From: JAIVGV01 sp032229975
GTDB taxonomy: Bacteria; Acidobacteriota; Blastocatellia; Pyrinomonadales; Pyrinomonadaceae
DNA: 64,000 nt
Reading direction: 5' to 3'
Assembly: GCA_032229975.1 (NCBI GenBank)
Contig: JAVXVG010000021.1
Location: 62,001-126,000 of the forward strand
The notes beneath the pieces are model-generated. The model worked only from the letters and a program-made list of their open reading frames with translations. It searched no databases and was not told the DNA's origin. Position numbers and translations under genes: made by a program. Shown piece after piece: positions 1 through 9,052 of the stretch; within the stretch, counting starts at the first letter, position 1, and every line of letters begins with the position of its first letter.

Positions 1-46
1 TGTCTGGCCCGTTCGTTGTCCGCTTTCGCGACTATCCGGTTGACGA

Positions 47-829
47 TCACCGGCCCTTGAATTCAGGCTTCCGTTTTTCGATGAAGGCGCGGACGCCCTC
101 GTCCTTGTCCGCGCTTGAGAAGCAGAGGGCGAAGAGATCGATCTCGCGTCGCAAGCCTTCGTCGAGCGTCGAGCGCGCGGCGGTCTTCACAGCCTCCTTC
201 GCCATGCGCAGCGCGATGGGACTCTTCTCGGCGATCTTCTCCGCGATCTTCATCGTCTCCGCTTCGAGTTCGTCATGCGCGACGACGCGACTGACCAAGC
301 CGATCTGTTGCGCGGTCTGCGCGTCGATCATCTCGCCCGTCAAGATCAAATCCATCGCTCTGGATTCGCCGACAAGATGCGTGAGCCTCTGCGTGCCGCC
401 GCCGCCGGGGATGATGCCGAGGTTGATCTCCGGCTGACCAAAACGGGCCCGCTCGCTCGCGATTCTGATATCGCACGCCATCGCCAGCTCGCAGCCGCCG
501 CCCAGACAGAAGCCATTGATCATGGCGATGACGGGCTTCGTGAAAGCGTCGAAGGCTGTGAAGAGCGAGCGGCCCGTCATCACGTCGCGCTGCGTCAAGG
601 CGGTGCGTCCTGCAAACTCCGCGATGTCCGCGCCCGCGACGAAAGACTTCTCGCCCGCGCCCGTGATGACGACGACGCGCACTGTCTCGTCGTCGCGTAA
701 CTCGTCGAGAGCCTGCGCGCCTTCCTCCCGCGTCTTGATGTTCAACGCATTCAGCTTGTCGGGCCGGTTGATGGTCAACAGCGCGACCGCGCCGCGCCGT
801 TCGAGTAAGATATTCTCGTAGGATGACAT
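47..829 (-). CDS. Enoyl-CoA hydratase/isomerase (crotonase family)
   Basis: The 260-residue protein is a full-length crotonase, expected to add water across 2-trans-enoyl-CoA in fatty-acid or butyrate-type oxidation in the cytoplasm. Visible are the oxyanion-hole segment AGAD near residue 65, the GGGCEL segment with Glu114, and QPEINLGIIPG with Glu134. These are the two acids used by true hydratases, so the enzyme looks active. The family includes isomerases and other acyl-CoA lyases, so exact substrate is open. A PilZ gene and a 3-hydroxyacyl-CoA dehydrogenase follow on the same strand. The dehydrogenase would perform the next step, supporting a beta-oxidation role. A 7-nt-unit hairpin separates this gene from the PilZ gene. 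Confidence 0.93.
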   Translation of the reverse strand: MSSYENILLERRGAVALLTINRPDKLNALNIKTREEGAQALDELRDDETVRVVVITGAGEKSFVAGADIAEFAGRTALTQRDVMTGRSLFTAFDAFTKPVIAMINGFCLGGGCELAMACDIRIASERARFGQPEINLGIIPGGGGTQRLTHLVGESRAMDLILTGEMIDAQTAQQIGLVSRVVAHDELEAETMKIAEKIAEKSPIALRMAKEAVKTAARSTLDEGLRREIDLFALCFSSADKDEGVRAFIEKRKPEFKGR

Positions 830-861
830 TGATGCTCCAACAATTTCGGAAGTCGGAAAAC

Positions 862-912
862 AGAAGTCAGGAGTCAGAAGTTAAATCACACAACTCCTAA
901 CTCCTGACTTCT
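862..912. repeat. 7-nt-unit inverted array (hairpin A)
   Basis: Two 21-nt arms (862-882 and 892-912) pair over most of their length around a 9-nt loop. Both arms are made of 7-nt steps: cggaagt, cggaaaa, cagaagt, caggagt, cagaagt from 847, and actccta, actcctg, acttcta from 893. It lies between the enoyl-CoA hydratase start and the PilZ stop. It could end or stabilise transcripts, but no U-tract is present. Confidence 0.8.
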
Positions 913-921
913 AGTTTACGA

Positions 922-1299
922 TTACTGATTCGACTGCTCGCCTTCCGGCGCGGCCTGCTCGTCCGCGACCCACGAGACGAAGAGGCGCAGCCAGTTCTCG
1001 GTCGGCTCAAGGATCGAGACGCCGACGCGCGCCGTGCCGTAGATCGCCGAAGCGGTACGCACCACGCGCGCCGTCACTTCGATGGGCGAGCCGTCGGGCC
1101 GGTGTGCGCGTAGGTAAAGTTGTTCGCCGCGCGCGACGCGCTGGTTAAGATGAAAGAGCGCGCCCGAAGTGGAGATGTCATCCGTCTCGGTCGGCTCGCT
1201 CCACGCCGCGCCGTCGTCGGCACGACCCGACACGACAATGGGAAGGCGCAGCGCCATGCGCAGCGCGAAACGTCTATCCTCGTTCGGGGTCGTGGTCAT
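922..1299 (-). CDS. PilZ domain protein
   Basis: A 125-residue single-domain protein. The RFALR segment at residues 10-14 gives the RxxxR half of the cyclic-di-GMP motif and DDISTSG further on gives the D/NxSxxG half, so ligand binding is likely. PilZ proteins act as cyclic-di-GMP effectors on motility, polysaccharide export or transcription; the target here is unknown. The reading frame continues upstream to a GTG at 1323, but those eight codons lie inside a 7-nt repeat array, so the ATG at 1299 (MTTTPNEDRR) is the better start. The stop lies just after hairpin A. Confidence 0.85.
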   Translation of the reverse strand: MTTTPNEDRRFALRMALRLPIVVSGRADDGAAWSEPTETDDISTSGALFHLNQRVARGEQLYLRAHRPDGSPIEVTARVVRTASAIYGTARVGVSILEPTENWLRLFVSWVADEQAAPEGEQSNQ

Positions 1300-1305
1300 A
1301 AGAAA

Positions 1306-1440
1306 GCACTCAGCGTTCAGCACTCAGCGCTCAGCATTCAGCCAGAAGAAGTCGCTAATTTTACTCAACCGGTTTTTGAGAGTCAGCAATGCGCGCGCGA
1401 AGCGTCTGGCTGACTGCCGATTACTGAATGCTGATTGCTA
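1306..1440. repeat. 7-nt-unit inverted array (hairpin B)
   Basis: Five tandem 7-nt units (gcactca, gcgttca, gcactca, gcgctca, gcattca) run from 1306 to 1340. The complementary arm lies at about 1408-1440 (gctgact, gccgatt, actgaat, gctgatt). About 65 nt separate the arms. The array fills the space between the PilZ start and the dehydrogenase stop, and the second arm reaches the TAG stop codon at 1438-1440. Confidence 0.75.
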
Positions 1441-2367
1441 CTCGCCGCCTTTCCAATCGTAGAAGCCCTCGCCCGTTTTGCGACCGAGTCGTCCTGCGGC
1501 CACCATGCGACGCAGGATTTCCGGCGGGCGAAAAGTTTCTGAGCCGAGCGCGCCGTGCAGGTATTCGGCGATTGAGAGACGCACGTCGAGACCCACGAGA
1601 TCGGTCAGGCGCAACGGACCCATGGGGTGATTGTAGCCGAGTTCCATCGCCGTATCTATATCTTTCGCGCTCGCCACGTCCTGCTCAAGCATCCGCATCG
1701 CCTCTAAACCCAGAGCCACACCGAGCCTTGACGATGCAAAGCCGGGCACATCTTTAACGGTGATCGGTTCCTTACGCATCCTGCGACCGACGGCGCGCGC
1801 AGTCTCCGCCGTCTCTTCGCTCGTCTCACGTCCTACGACGACTTCCAGCAGTCGCATGATGTGGACGGGATTGAAGAAGTGCATCCCGACGATGCGCTCT
1901 GGCGCGCGTGCCTCGCGAGCGATCTCCGTGATCGAGAGCGAAGAGGTGTTGGTCGCGAAGATGAAATCTCGCCGCGCGATCCGTTCAACTTCGGCGAGCG
2001 TCGCGCGCTTCAAGTCCATTCGTTCTGGAACGGCTTCGATGAACAGATCGGCTTCCGACGCTTCATCGAGCGAAGTCGCGCCGCGCAGACGTTGCAGCGC
2101 GGCGTCGCGCTCGTCCTCCGTCAGCTTGGCGAGCTTGATCCCTTTATCGAGGTTCGCCTCGATTGAGCGGACACCGCGCGCGAGCGAGTCGCGATCCACG
2201 TCGAGCATAACGACGCGATAGCCCGCGAGAGCGGCCACCTGCGCGATGCCGTGCCCCATCGTGCCCGCGCCGATAACGGCGACGAGTTCGACCGGGCGAG
2301 CCTGTATCTGATTAGTTGCGGGCGAGTCCAATGGCGTTTCGCGGCGCGGTCGCGCGTGTAACCGCAA
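1438..2367 (-). CDS. 3-hydroxyacyl-CoA (3-hydroxybutyryl-CoA) dehydrogenase
   Basis: A 309-residue NAD-dependent short-length 3-hydroxyacyl-CoA dehydrogenase, converting 3-hydroxyacyl-CoA to the 3-keto form. The Rossmann motif GAGTMG is at residues 33-38. NTSSLSITEIA and GMHFFNPVHIMRLLEVV carry the conserved Ser/Asn and His of the family, and the C-terminal helical domain is complete. It is a stand-alone enzyme rather than a FadB-type fusion, and partners logically with the enoyl-CoA hydratase upstream in the window. The start at 2367 gives a 28-residue leader before the first strand; no later ATG precedes the nucleotide motif, so a non-ATG start nearer it cannot be excluded. Confidence 0.92.
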   Translation of the reverse strand: MRLHARPRRETPLDSPATNQIQARPVELVAVIGAGTMGHGIAQVAALAGYRVVMLDVDRDSLARGVRSIEANLDKGIKLAKLTEDERDAALQRLRGATSLDEASEADLFIEAVPERMDLKRATLAEVERIARRDFIFATNTSSLSITEIAREARAPERIVGMHFFNPVHIMRLLEVVVGRETSEETAETARAVGRRMRKEPITVKDVPGFASSRLGVALGLEAMRMLEQDVASAKDIDTAMELGYNHPMGPLRLTDLVGLDVRLSIAEYLHGALGSETFRPPEILRRMVAAGRLGRKTGEGFYDWKGGE

Positions 2368-2429
2368 GCGTGCGGGCTGCTTTGCGTCCCCTTGTTCGAC
2401 GTGGTTCGACTACTCCGAGCGCAGAGAGT

Positions 2430-2435
2430 TATACT
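2430..2435 (+). promoter_or_regulatory. Possible -10 box ahead of trxB
   Basis: TATACT lies about 95 nt upstream of the trxB start, in the divergent space between trxB and the dehydrogenase gene. The region where a -35 box should sit has only weak matches (TTCGAC with a long spacer), so this is a tentative call. Confidence 0.3.
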
Positions 2436-2527
2436 ACACGCACAAGCGAAAAGGCTACACGCAAAGAATACGCGCGCGCGCACTGAAATTCGACGGCGCG
2501 TGCATCAGGAGATGGACAAAAGAGATC

Positions 2528-3616
2528 ATGCCGAAGGACACGCTGCACAGGGAAGTCGTCATCATCGGATCGGGGCCAGCCGGACTGACCGCCGCCATCT
2601 ATTCCGCGCGCGCGGGGATGACGCCGCTTGTCATCGAAGGGCCACAACCCGGCGGACAGTTGATGATCACGACCGATGTCGAGAACTACCCCGGCTTCGC
2701 CGAGGGGATTCAAGGGCCGGAGCTGATGGATCAGTTTCGCAAGCAGGCGGAACGATTCGGCACGGAGTTTCTGACCGCATGGATCGACACGGTCGATCTC
2801 TCCGAGCGACCATTCACGCTCCACACGGAAGAGCACGAGGTCAAAGCGGAGACGTTGATCATCGCTTCCGGCGCGTCGGCGAAGTGGCTCGGCATACCGG
2901 GCGAGGAGCCCGCGCCGAAGGGCTTGGGCGGCTTGGGCGTCTCAGCGTGCGCGACGTGCGACGGATTTTTCTTCAAGGGCAAGAAGATCATCGTCGTCGG
3001 CGGCGGCGACACCGCGATGGAGGAGGCAACTTTCCTCACGCGCTATGCCTCGCGCGTCACCGTCGTTCATCGACGCGATCACTTGCGCGCGTCGAAGATC
3101 ATGCAGGACAAGGCATTCAAGAACGAGAAGATCGACTTCAAGTGGAATTCCGAAGTTATAGAGATCATCGGCGAGCCGGAGACGGGCGTCGTTGGCGTGC
3201 GCCTGCGCGAGATGGAGACGGGCGAAGAGTCGATCTTCGACTGCGAAGGCGTCTTCATCGCCATCGGTCATCAGCCGAACACAGGAATGTTCAAAGGCGT
3301 GCTCGACATGGATGATGTCGGCTACATCAAAACATCCGGCCGCTCGATGTCAACCAACATCCCCGGCGTCTTCGCCTGCGGCGACGCGCAGGACAACTTT
3401 TATCGACAGGCCATCACCGCCGCCGGCACGGGCTGCATGGCGGCCATCGACGCCGAACGCTACCTCGACAACCTGCCTGTGCCCACGCCCACCGGCGAAG
3501 AGATCACCATCGAAGGCGAACTCGTCTCCGCCGATCACGAGACGATCACCATGCCCGACGGCGAAACGATCTCCAATCAACCCGCAGCCGAAAGCGCGCA
3601 GAGCGTCGGCGACTGA
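2528..3616 (+). CDS. trxB: Thioredoxin reductase with C-terminal extension
   Basis: NADPH-dependent flavoprotein that reduces thioredoxin in the cytoplasm. The FAD motif GSGPAG is at residues 14-19, the redox pair CATC at Cys141 and Cys144, the NADPH motif VGGGDTAMEEA follows, and the second FAD motif GVFACGDAQDNFYRQA is near the end. The usual length is about 310-325 residues. This protein has 362, with an acidic tail of about 40 residues rich in Thr, Glu and Pro (after AAIDAERYL). The tail has no recognisable domain. An HxlR-type regulator with many cysteines is convergent downstream. The start at 2528 fits the family N-terminus. Confidence 0.95.
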   Translation: MPKDTLHREVVIIGSGPAGLTAAIYSARAGMTPLVIEGPQPGGQLMITTDVENYPGFAEGIQGPELMDQFRKQAERFGTEFLTAWIDTVDLSERPFTLHTEEHEVKAETLIIASGASAKWLGIPGEEPAPKGLGGLGVSACATCDGFFFKGKKIIVVGGGDTAMEEATFLTRYASRVTVVHRRDHLRASKIMQDKAFKNEKIDFKWNSEVIEIIGEPETGVVGVRLREMETGEESIFDCEGVFIAIGHQPNTGMFKGVLDMDDVGYIKTSGRSMSTNIPGVFACGDAQDNFYRQAITAAGTGCMAAIDAERYLDNLPVPTPTGEEITIEGELVSADHETITMPDGETISNQPAAESAQSVGD

Positions 3617-3653
3617 GTCGATCTCAAAATCAGTTCAGCATCTGAAATGCAAA

Positions 3654-3692
3654 CGAGACGCCGTGAGGTTCATTGACCTTCGCGGCGTCTCG
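3654..3692. terminator. Hairpin between trxB and the HxlR gene
   Basis: Ten-base arms (cgagacgccg and cggcgtctcg) with an inner aggt/acct pairing form a stable stem between two convergent genes. No strong T-run follows, so it may be a bidirectional terminator of the GC-rich kind. A direct repeat of cgcttcgctctta follows at about 3720-3750. Confidence 0.55.
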
Positions 3693-3771
3693 CCGTTCAA
3701 GATACTAACGTGATTGTATCGCTTCGCTCTTAGTGTCGCTTCGCTCTTAATGCTCGTTGCTGCTATCCGAC

Positions 3772-4221
3772 TCACAGCAGCACGATGGAATCGTCGCTCT
3801 CGCGGCGCGGGGCGCGTCGGGCCGGCCCTCGCGTGTCCTCCGTGTCGCGTCGGTACGGGCAGGCGTCGCAGTATTCTCCCTGTCGCTCGCGCCTGTCCTC
3901 ACACTCGTTGCAGCCAAGCGCCGTGCCTAGCTCGCGCAAGCTATCGATGAGCGGTAAGAGCAAACGTCCGCGTTCGGTCAGCGCGTATTCGACGTGCGGC
4001 GGGCTCGCGCTGTACTCATGGCGCGAGATTAACTGATCGCGCGCCATGTCCTTGAGACGCGCGACGAGCGTGCGACTGCTGATCGGGTGCAGGCGCGTCT
4101 GTAGATCGCTCGTGCGGCGCGAGCCGAGCGCGAGATCGCGCACGATCATGAGCGTCCACTTGTCGCCGATCAGTTGCAGCGCGCCCGCCACGGGGCAGCC
4201 GTCGCCTTCGCGTCGTCGCAT
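3772..4221 (-). CDS. HxlR-family regulator with a four-cysteine tail
   Basis: A winged-helix regulator of the HxlR type: CPVAGALQLIGDKWTLMIVRDL at the N-terminus, including conserved Cys9, and the helix-turn-helix through about residue 90 (RRTSDLQTRLHPISSRTLVARLKDM). The body length is normal for the family. An added tail carries Cys104, Cys107, Cys118 and Cys121, a C-X2-C-X10-C-X2-C spacing that could bind zinc or an Fe-S cluster, followed by an Arg-rich end. Together with Cys9 and the neighbouring thioredoxin reductase, redox or metal sensing is a reasonable inference. The regulated genes are not evident. Confidence 0.88.
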   Translation of the reverse strand: MRRREGDGCPVAGALQLIGDKWTLMIVRDLALGSRRTSDLQTRLHPISSRTLVARLKDMARDQLISRHEYSASPPHVEYALTERGRLLLPLIDSLRELGTALGCNECEDRRERQGEYCDACPYRRDTEDTRGPARRAPRRESDDSIVLL

Positions 4222-4350
4222 CTCTCTCGCCTCTTACCTCGTTTGAACCGGGCGCGTTGCGGAGTCGTAAAGCGTCTTCGACGTGCGCGCGGGAAGAGTA
4301 GCATAAAGCCGCGCGTTTGTGACCGATGCCGCTACTCGTCGCTTGCGTGT

Positions 4351-5748
4351 TCATGCGATCGGCCGCGACGCGTCGGGCTGCGCTTCGTAATCTCCGGCGA
4401 TGACGATGGTGAGGTGATCGGGGCGGAAGTATTTGCGGATGGCGGCGTTGACTTCCGAAAGCGTGACGGCTTCGACGAGTTGCGGATAGCGATCAACGTA
4501 GTCCGTTCCCAGCCCGTAGAACTCTGCGTTCCAGAGCGCGGAGGCGAGTCCGGCGTTGGTCGCGAGGGAGACTTTGAAGGAGCCGATGGCCGCGCTCTTC
4601 TCGTCGGCGAGTTCGTCTTCGCGCATCCCAGTCGAGACGTAGTCGCGCAGCACTACGGTCGCTGACTCGATCGCGCGCTCGACGTTCGCAGGATTCACGG
4701 AGACGGCGATGTACCACGGGCCCGCAGCGAGCGTGGGCGCGCGGAAGCGCGAGGCGATGCCATAGGTCAGGCCCTCGCGGTCGCGCACTTGAAGGCCGAG
4801 GCGCGAAGAGAGTGTGGACTCGCCAAGCGCACTGTTGGCGATTGACGCGGCGTAGTAGTCCGAGGCGTCGCGGCGTAGCGGCGCGACAGAGCCGAGCAGC
4901 ACGTCAACGTTCGCCTTCTCTTTAACGACGACGATCTCGCGCCGTTGTCCTTCATGTTGGGCCGGATCGGCAACGCTCACCTCGACCGATTCGGGCCCCG
5001 CGAAGTCTCTGAACAACTCACTGAATCTGCTTTGAACCTCACCCGACGCAACGTCACCCACGATAGACAAGATCAATGAACGACCGCCATATCGTCCTTC
5101 GTAAAATGCGCGCACGTCTTTGACCGTGGTCGCGTTGATGCTTTCGATCTGTTGCTCGCCCGCGTGTGTGTAGAAGGGATTGTCGGGCTCGAAGGTAAGT
5201 TGCGAGAAGCGTTCGTAGGCGCGTTGGCGCGTGTTCGCCTGTTGCTCCCTGATGGCGGCGATCTGTTGCTGCTTCAACTTCTCAAGCTCTTCGGCAGGGA
5301 ACGCGGGCTCGCGCAAACTTTCGGCGAGGGCCGATAGCAACACGTCCAAGTCTTCACTCAGGCAGCGACCGGCGAAGTTGACGGCGAATGGATCGGTCGA
5401 GAACTCTAGCTCCGCGCCCGCGCGTTCGAGGTGGCCCGCGAGTTCGAGCTTCGTGCGTCGCCGCGTGCCGCGCTCAAGCATCTCGGCGGTGAGTCGCGCG
5501 AGGCCGGGCCGCTCGCGCGGCTCGAAGTAAGAGCCCGCGCGCAGAGAGCCGCGCAGAGAGACGGTCGGCGTCGCGCGGTTTTCTAACGCGAGCAAAGTCG
5601 CGCCGGTCTCCAACTGAGCACGCGCCACGCGCGACGCGAAACTTGTCCGCCCGACGCTCTCCGCCGTGTTCGCTTCAGCCGCTTCGGACGACTTGCCCTC
5701 GTGCGCCTCCGCGATCCGGCGCGCGTCTCGTGTTGAATTTTCTTTCAT
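4351..5748 (-). CDS. M16 peptidase homologue lacking the zinc motif
   Basis: A 465-residue M16 (pitrilysin/processing-peptidase) protein. The N-terminal repeat should carry HxxEH, but the equivalent segment reads GLARLTAEML, so the zinc site is absent. M16 proteases of bacteria often work as a heterodimer of one active and one inactive subunit, and the active partner lies upstream in this operon (6271-7644). Its ATG overlaps the stop of the coiled-coil gene by four bases, indicating translational coupling. No signal peptide is visible, although the first 40 residues are acidic and low in complexity. The role is probably peptide or misfolded-protein turnover. Confidence 0.88.
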   Translation of the reverse strand: MKENSTRDARRIAEAHEGKSSEAAEANTAESVGRTSFASRVARAQLETGATLLALENRATPTVSLRGSLRAGSYFEPRERPGLARLTAEMLERGTRRRTKLELAGHLERAGAELEFSTDPFAVNFAGRCLSEDLDVLLSALAESLREPAFPAEELEKLKQQQIAAIREQQANTRQRAYERFSQLTFEPDNPFYTHAGEQQIESINATTVKDVRAFYEGRYGGRSLILSIVGDVASGEVQSRFSELFRDFAGPESVEVSVADPAQHEGQRREIVVVKEKANVDVLLGSVAPLRRDASDYYAASIANSALGESTLSSRLGLQVRDREGLTYGIASRFRAPTLAAGPWYIAVSVNPANVERAIESATVVLRDYVSTGMREDELADEKSAAIGSFKVSLATNAGLASALWNAEFYGLGTDYVDRYPQLVEAVTLSEVNAAIRKYFRPDHLTIVIAGDYEAQPDASRPIA

Positions 5749-6206
5749 ACTGAATCGCGCCGCTCGGCGAGACGTTCCACTACGCCGACGAGCCGATCAA
5801 GACGCGCGTCGAGTTCGTCGTAGCGATGTGAGTTGCGCGCCTCGGCTTCAGCAATTCGTGCGTCAGCACGCTCCGCGACTTCGGCAAGCCGTGCGTCAGC
5901 ACGTGCCGCAAGTTCGGTGAGCCGTGCGTCAGCGCGCGCCTCGGCTTCAGCAATTCGTGCGTCAGCACGCTCCGCGACTTCGGCAAGCCGTGCATCAGTG
6001 CGTGCCGCAAGTTCGGTGAGCCTTTCGTCGGTGCGTTGCTGCGACGCGCCGAGGGCTTCGAGGGTGTGCGTCACGATCTGGATGAACTCGGCCTGCGTCT
6101 CGGCGTGCATCTGCACGATGCGATTTGTTTCCGCGAGCTGCCCCTCAAGCGTGGCTTGATTCTTGAGCATAAATTCGATGGCGCGTTCGATCTCTTCGCC
6201 GGTCAT
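5745..6206 (-). CDS. Coiled-coil ruler protein with 11-residue repeats
   Basis: A 153-residue protein of unknown function. The N-terminal helix MTGEEIERAIEFMLKNQATL is followed by a long coiled coil made of 11-residue units of the form RADARLxExAE, and it ends in DARLDRLVGVVERLAERR. The ATG at 6206 is preceded by AGGAG, so the longer open frame to 6515 is rejected. The repeats are also seen in DNA as a 99-bp duplication (5841-5939 and 5940-6038). It sits between the two M16 subunits, 64 bp after one and overlapping the other by ATGA. A paralogue with the same ends but a different middle lies at 62881-63378. A scaffold or spacing role for the peptidase pair is inference. Confidence 0.8.
   Translation of the reverse strand: MTGEEIERAIEFMLKNQATLEGQLAETNRIVQMHAETQAEFIQIVTHTLEALGASQQRTDERLTELAARTDARLAEVAERADARIAEAEARADARLTELAARADARLAEVAERADARIAEAEARNSHRYDELDARLDRLVGVVERLAERRDSV
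5841..6038. repeat. 99-bp tandem duplication in the coiled-coil gene
   Basis: The segment starting ctcggcttcagcaattcg at 5841 returns at 5940 with few changes, giving a 99-bp period, or 33 codons. Each copy encodes three 11-residue units. The length is a multiple of both 3 and 11 residues, so gain or loss of a copy keeps the coil in register. Confidence 0.85.
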
Positions 6207-6270
6207 AACAACGTCTCCTTGTTCACGCTTCTCACGTCCGAAAACTTCGCTCGCAGCATACTTGATGACC

Positions 6271-7644
<1,374 letters not shown>

Positions 7645-7670
7645 AAATATTTCTCCTTCTCCAAGAGCTT

Positions 7671-7710
7671 CTTAAACGGATCGTCGAGTTTCTTAAACGG
7701 ATCGTCGTCG
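7671..7710. repeat. Direct repeat with 21-bp period upstream of the M16 gene
   Basis: The block cttaaacggatcgtcg occurs at 7671 and again at 7692, a 21-bp step. It lies in the divergent space between the active M16 gene and the membrane-protein gene and could hold control sites. The step is again a multiple of seven, as in the arrays elsewhere in the window. Confidence 0.65.
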
Positions 7711-7823
7711 CATAAAGTTTAGCGCAAAACTTCCGCAGTCGCCCGTCGCCTGCCGCTTGGAGAGTTGGCTTTGTCAGGCAAAGAACTTGACAAAGCCGTG
7801 ACGCGGGCGTATTCTGCGCGGCG

Positions 7824-8459
7824 ATGACCGTCCTCAGATCACTCCGCCCAGTCAACACTGCTGAGCCGCTCGAAGCGGGCGAGCCACCTGCGCTGCACGC
7901 GCGCGCGATGGACAACCTGCGCTTCATACGCGAGGCGATGGAGAGCGCGTCGCCGTTCACCGCCGTCTCCGGGTGGGGCCAGTCGCTCATTGGCGCAACG
8001 GCTCTATGCGCCGCGTGGCTCGCATGGCGACAGACGACCACGCGACGTTGGTTGCTCGTGTGGTTTGTCGAAGCTCTGCTCTCGGCGGCCATCGCGGGGC
8101 TCGCCATGTGGCGCAAGGCGAGGGCCAGAGAAGAGTCTCTGCTCTCGAAGCCGGGACGCAAGCTTGCCATCAATATGTCGCCGCCGCTCTTCGTCGGCGC
8201 GCTGTTGACGGTGGTGCTCTTCCGCGCGGGCGCGATCTCTATCATCCCATCCATGTGGTTGTTGCTCTATGGCGCAGGCGTAGTGACGGGCGGCGCGTTC
8301 TCGGTGCAGATCGTACCCGTCATGGGCCTGTGCTTCATGCTGCTCGGCGCGGCCACTGCGTTTGTGCCGTGGGCTTGGGCGAATACATTTTTAGCGACGG
8401 GCTTCGGCGGCTTGCACATCATCTTCGGTTTCATCATCGCGAGGAGACACGGTGGCTAA
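7824..8459 (+). CDS. Multi-pass membrane protein of unknown function
   Basis: The 211-residue protein has an N-terminal soluble stretch of about 45 residues and then about five hydrophobic segments, for example ATALCAAWLAWR, LFVGALLTVVLF, IPSMWLLLYGAGVV, VMGLCFMLLGAATAFV and GFGGLHIIFGFII. No catalytic motif is visible and I do not recognise the family. Its stop overlaps the GTG start of a winged-helix regulator by eight bases, so the two are translated together. A membrane sensor or target paired with its regulator is the natural reading, but it is inference. Confidence 0.75.
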   Translation: MTVLRSLRPVNTAEPLEAGEPPALHARAMDNLRFIREAMESASPFTAVSGWGQSLIGATALCAAWLAWRQTTTRRWLLVWFVEALLSAAIAGLAMWRKARAREESLLSKPGRKLAINMSPPLFVGALLTVVLFRAGAISIIPSMWLLLYGAGVVTGGAFSVQIVPVMGLCFMLLGAATAFVPWAWANTFLATGFGGLHIIFGFIIARRHGG

Positions 8460-8871
8460 ACAGTCGGCCCTCAAACAGGCGAACCATCGGAAGGCGCGCT
8501 CCGCTCAGACATTGACCTTGCGCGCAGTCGCGCGCGGCGCGTCGCGGACAAACGCGGCGCAAGCGGCAGAGCCCGACCCAACGGAGCTTGAACGTCTGAT
8601 CCATGAACGACTCCGGCTCGGCATCGTCAGCGCGCTGGCCGTCAACGAACGCATGACCTTCAACGAGCTGAAGGGCGTGCTGAAAACGACCGACGGCAAC
8701 CTGAGCGTCCACGCGCGCAAGCTGGAAGAGGCGAAGTACATCGCCTGCGAAAAATATTTCGACGGGCGCACGCCAAAGACGGAATATCGATTAACCAACG
8801 CCGGACGCAACGCACTCGAACGTTACCTGAATCACATGGAGGCGATCATCCGCAAGACACGCGACAGTTAA
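8452..8871 (+). CDS. Winged-helix transcriptional regulator
   Basis: A 139-residue protein. A basic, low-complexity N-terminus of about 40 residues precedes a winged-helix domain (LRLGIVSALAVNERMTFNELKGVLKTTDGNLSVH, then the wing YFDGRTPKTEYRLTNAG). This matches the short one-domain MarR/ArsR-like family in which helix 3 reads TDGNLSxHxxxLE. The start is a GTG at 8452 with GAGGAG upstream, eight bases inside the preceding membrane-protein gene. It likely controls its own operon. The ligand is unknown, since no metal-binding cysteines or sensor domain are present. Confidence 0.85.
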   Translation: MAKQSALKQANHRKARSAQTLTLRAVARGASRTNAAQAAEPDPTELERLIHERLRLGIVSALAVNERMTFNELKGVLKTTDGNLSVHARKLEEAKYIACEKYFDGRTPKTEYRLTNAGRNALERYLNHMEAIIRKTRDS

Positions 8872-9052
8872 GGAGACAGGCGAGGCCCGCGAAAGAGTCG
8901 CGGGAAATTTTTTGCTCATTGGCTTTGCGTTGCAAAGAACTTGTTGACGACGAGCAAAGATGGCGAAGGGCTTACGCGGGCGGAGACGGCGGGCGACGAA
9001 CGAGAGAAGGCGTGCGGCGGAGGACGGCGGCGGAGTGAGCAGAAGAGGTGTG

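Noticed and set aside
1299..1323. An upstream GTG start for the PilZ protein
   Set aside because: Those codons are part of a 7-nt repeat array and add residues unlike any PilZ N-terminus.
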